NCBI GenBank assembly: GCA_015233285.1
Contig: JADFYA010000224.1
Coordinates: 1 to 6,325 of the forward strand
Direction: 5' to 3'
Source: Deltaproteobacteria bacterium
GTDB taxonomy: Bacteria > Desulfobacterota > JADFXK01
Length of the DNA: 6,325 nucleotides
The translations under genes and the position numbers were made by a program. Position 1 is the stretch's first letter, and the number at the start of each line of letters is the position of its first letter. Below the pieces are notes generated by a model. That model saw nothing but the letters and a program-made list of their open reading frames with translations, had not been told where the DNA came from and did no database searches. Positions 5,606 through 6,325 of the stretch are shown in pieces.

Positions 5606-6325
5606 ATGATTGACGACCACGGACCAATAGGTAGAATTCCTATACGCGGCAGATTCCGGCTCATCCGGGATTCGCTGAGCTACGTTAAACCGGAAAAGGC
5701 GGATGAGTTCCGGTACCGGGACATCCTCTACTTTGCCCGCTACCTGTATCCGCTCCGGGGAGTCATCGCGGTATCATTGCTGTTGACGTTTCTGACCTCG
5801 GCCCTGTCCGCGGCTTTCCCTCTATCGGGGAAATGGATTGTCGATTACATTTTTATGAAAGGGAGCATCCAGCCGATCATCAGCGCCCTCAAAGACCACC
5901 ATCTCGGGAGCCTGGCCCCGGTGGCGGGACGGGTGCTGACTTCACTGCCCTGGTTGTTGGCCGCCCTGATGGTCATTCAGGCGGTGAAATACCTGGCCGG
6001 AAATGAGCTGTCTCTGCTTAATTATCGAATCAATACCGAGTATGGCTACCGGGTCAAGATGGCGGTTTTCTCCAGGGTGATGCGTTATCCGCTGTCATAC
6101 TTCAAATCCACCCGGAGCGGTTATCTACTGGCTCGGATCAACAGTGACGCAGGAGGGCTGAGTTCGGTTTCAGGCAGCTTCTTGAATGTCATCGTCACCT
6201 CGAGTATGTCGCTCGTGGTCAGCGCCTCCGTTTTGATCACCCTGTCCCGGCCGTTGACCTGGTTCGTCGTGCTGTCTGTGCCCTTGACCGTCGTGTTGAG
6301 TTACTACATCACCAAATTTCATCGA
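5606..6325 (+). CDS. MsbA-like ABC exporter, N-terminal membrane domain (partial)
   Basis: The frame is open from ATG at 5606 to the window edge, giving the first 240 residues of what should be about 600. AAGG at 5595-5598, seven bases before the ATG, serves as a modest ribosome binding site; the gap to the upstream gene is 23 bases. A cytoplasmic N-terminal tail (about 1-50) is followed by four hydrophobic segments near 53-83, 112-132, 191-213 and 216-236. Between the second and third lies the characteristic exporter stretch VFSRVMRYPLSYFKSTRSG (154-172) followed by ARINSD, which marks the ABC_membrane (PF00664) type I exporter domain. The nucleotide-binding domain lies outside the window. 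Relatives include MsbA (lipid A flippase) and exporters of lipid-linked glycans or peptides. Beside a WecA-like transferase and a ligase, a role in flipping lipid A or a lipid-linked glycan is plausible but inferred. Confidence 0.88.
   Translation, partial: MIDDHGPIGRIPIRGRFRLIRDSLSYVKPEKADEFRYRDILYFARYLYPLRGVIAVSLLLTFLTSALSAAFPLSGKWIVDYIFMKGSIQPIISALKDHHLGSLAPVAGRVLTSLPWLLAALMVIQAVKYLAGNELSLLNYRINTEYGYRVKMAVFSRVMRYPLSYFKSTRSGYLLARINSDAGGLSSVSGSFLNVIVTSSMSLVVSASVLITLSRPLTWFVVLSVPLTVVLSYYITKFHR

Noticed and set aside
1..6325. CRISPR array, tRNA or rRNA genes, retron or phage attachment site
   Set aside because: I saw no regularly spaced repeats, no tRNA-like cloverleaf or CCA end, and no rRNA-like conserved blocks on either strand.

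Overview
The window looks like a chromosomal segment of a GC-rich, probably Gram-negative bacterium. A Desulfobacterota-type anaerobe (the former Deltaproteobacteria) would fit. That guess rests only on the style of the genes: a DUF1848 protein, Rhs debris, an IS256-family end, and an O-antigen-ligase/TPR fusion next to a WecA-like transferase. No marker gene is present to settle it.

Left part (1-about 480): a small graveyard of mobile and toxin DNA. It opens with the last 28 codons of an IS256-family transposase, followed by a plausible right terminal inverted repeat ending near 127. Directly beyond that end, read on the minus strand, is a short protein-like stretch resembling part of a toxin C-terminal domain from Rhs-type polymorphic toxins. 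Next comes a plus-strand fragment of the Rhs repeat-associated core domain, which stops abruptly after its NTYA motif. None of these pieces is an intact gene, and the orientation switch shows the locus was rearranged.

Middle (about 470-1628): a complete DUF1848 gene (501-1442) begins right after the Rhs debris, with its own possible -10 box and Shine-Dalgarno sequence. The family is uncharacterised but carries a C-terminal CxxxCxxC cluster like that of radical SAM enzymes. The 186-base gap after it holds a strong hairpin with its T-run on the minus strand, weak promoter-like boxes, and a clear ribosome binding site for the next gene.

Right part (1629-6325): a tight plus-strand operon for cell-surface polysaccharide. 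A 976-residue O-antigen ligase/polymerase-like membrane protein with C-terminal TPR repeats is followed with no gap by a WecA/TagO-type polyprenyl-phosphate sugar-1-phosphate transferase. After 23 bases comes the start of an MsbA-like ABC exporter, cut by the window edge. A likely division of labour is that the transferase starts glycan synthesis on undecaprenyl phosphate, the ABC protein exports a lipid or lipid-linked glycan, and the ligase/polymerase joins glycan outside the inner membrane. The substrates cannot be read from the sequence.

I did not find a clearly new defence or signalling system here. The most unusual items are the Rhs/toxin/IS junctions, the C-terminal radical-SAM-like cluster of the DUF1848 protein, and the long membrane extension of the ligase-like protein.
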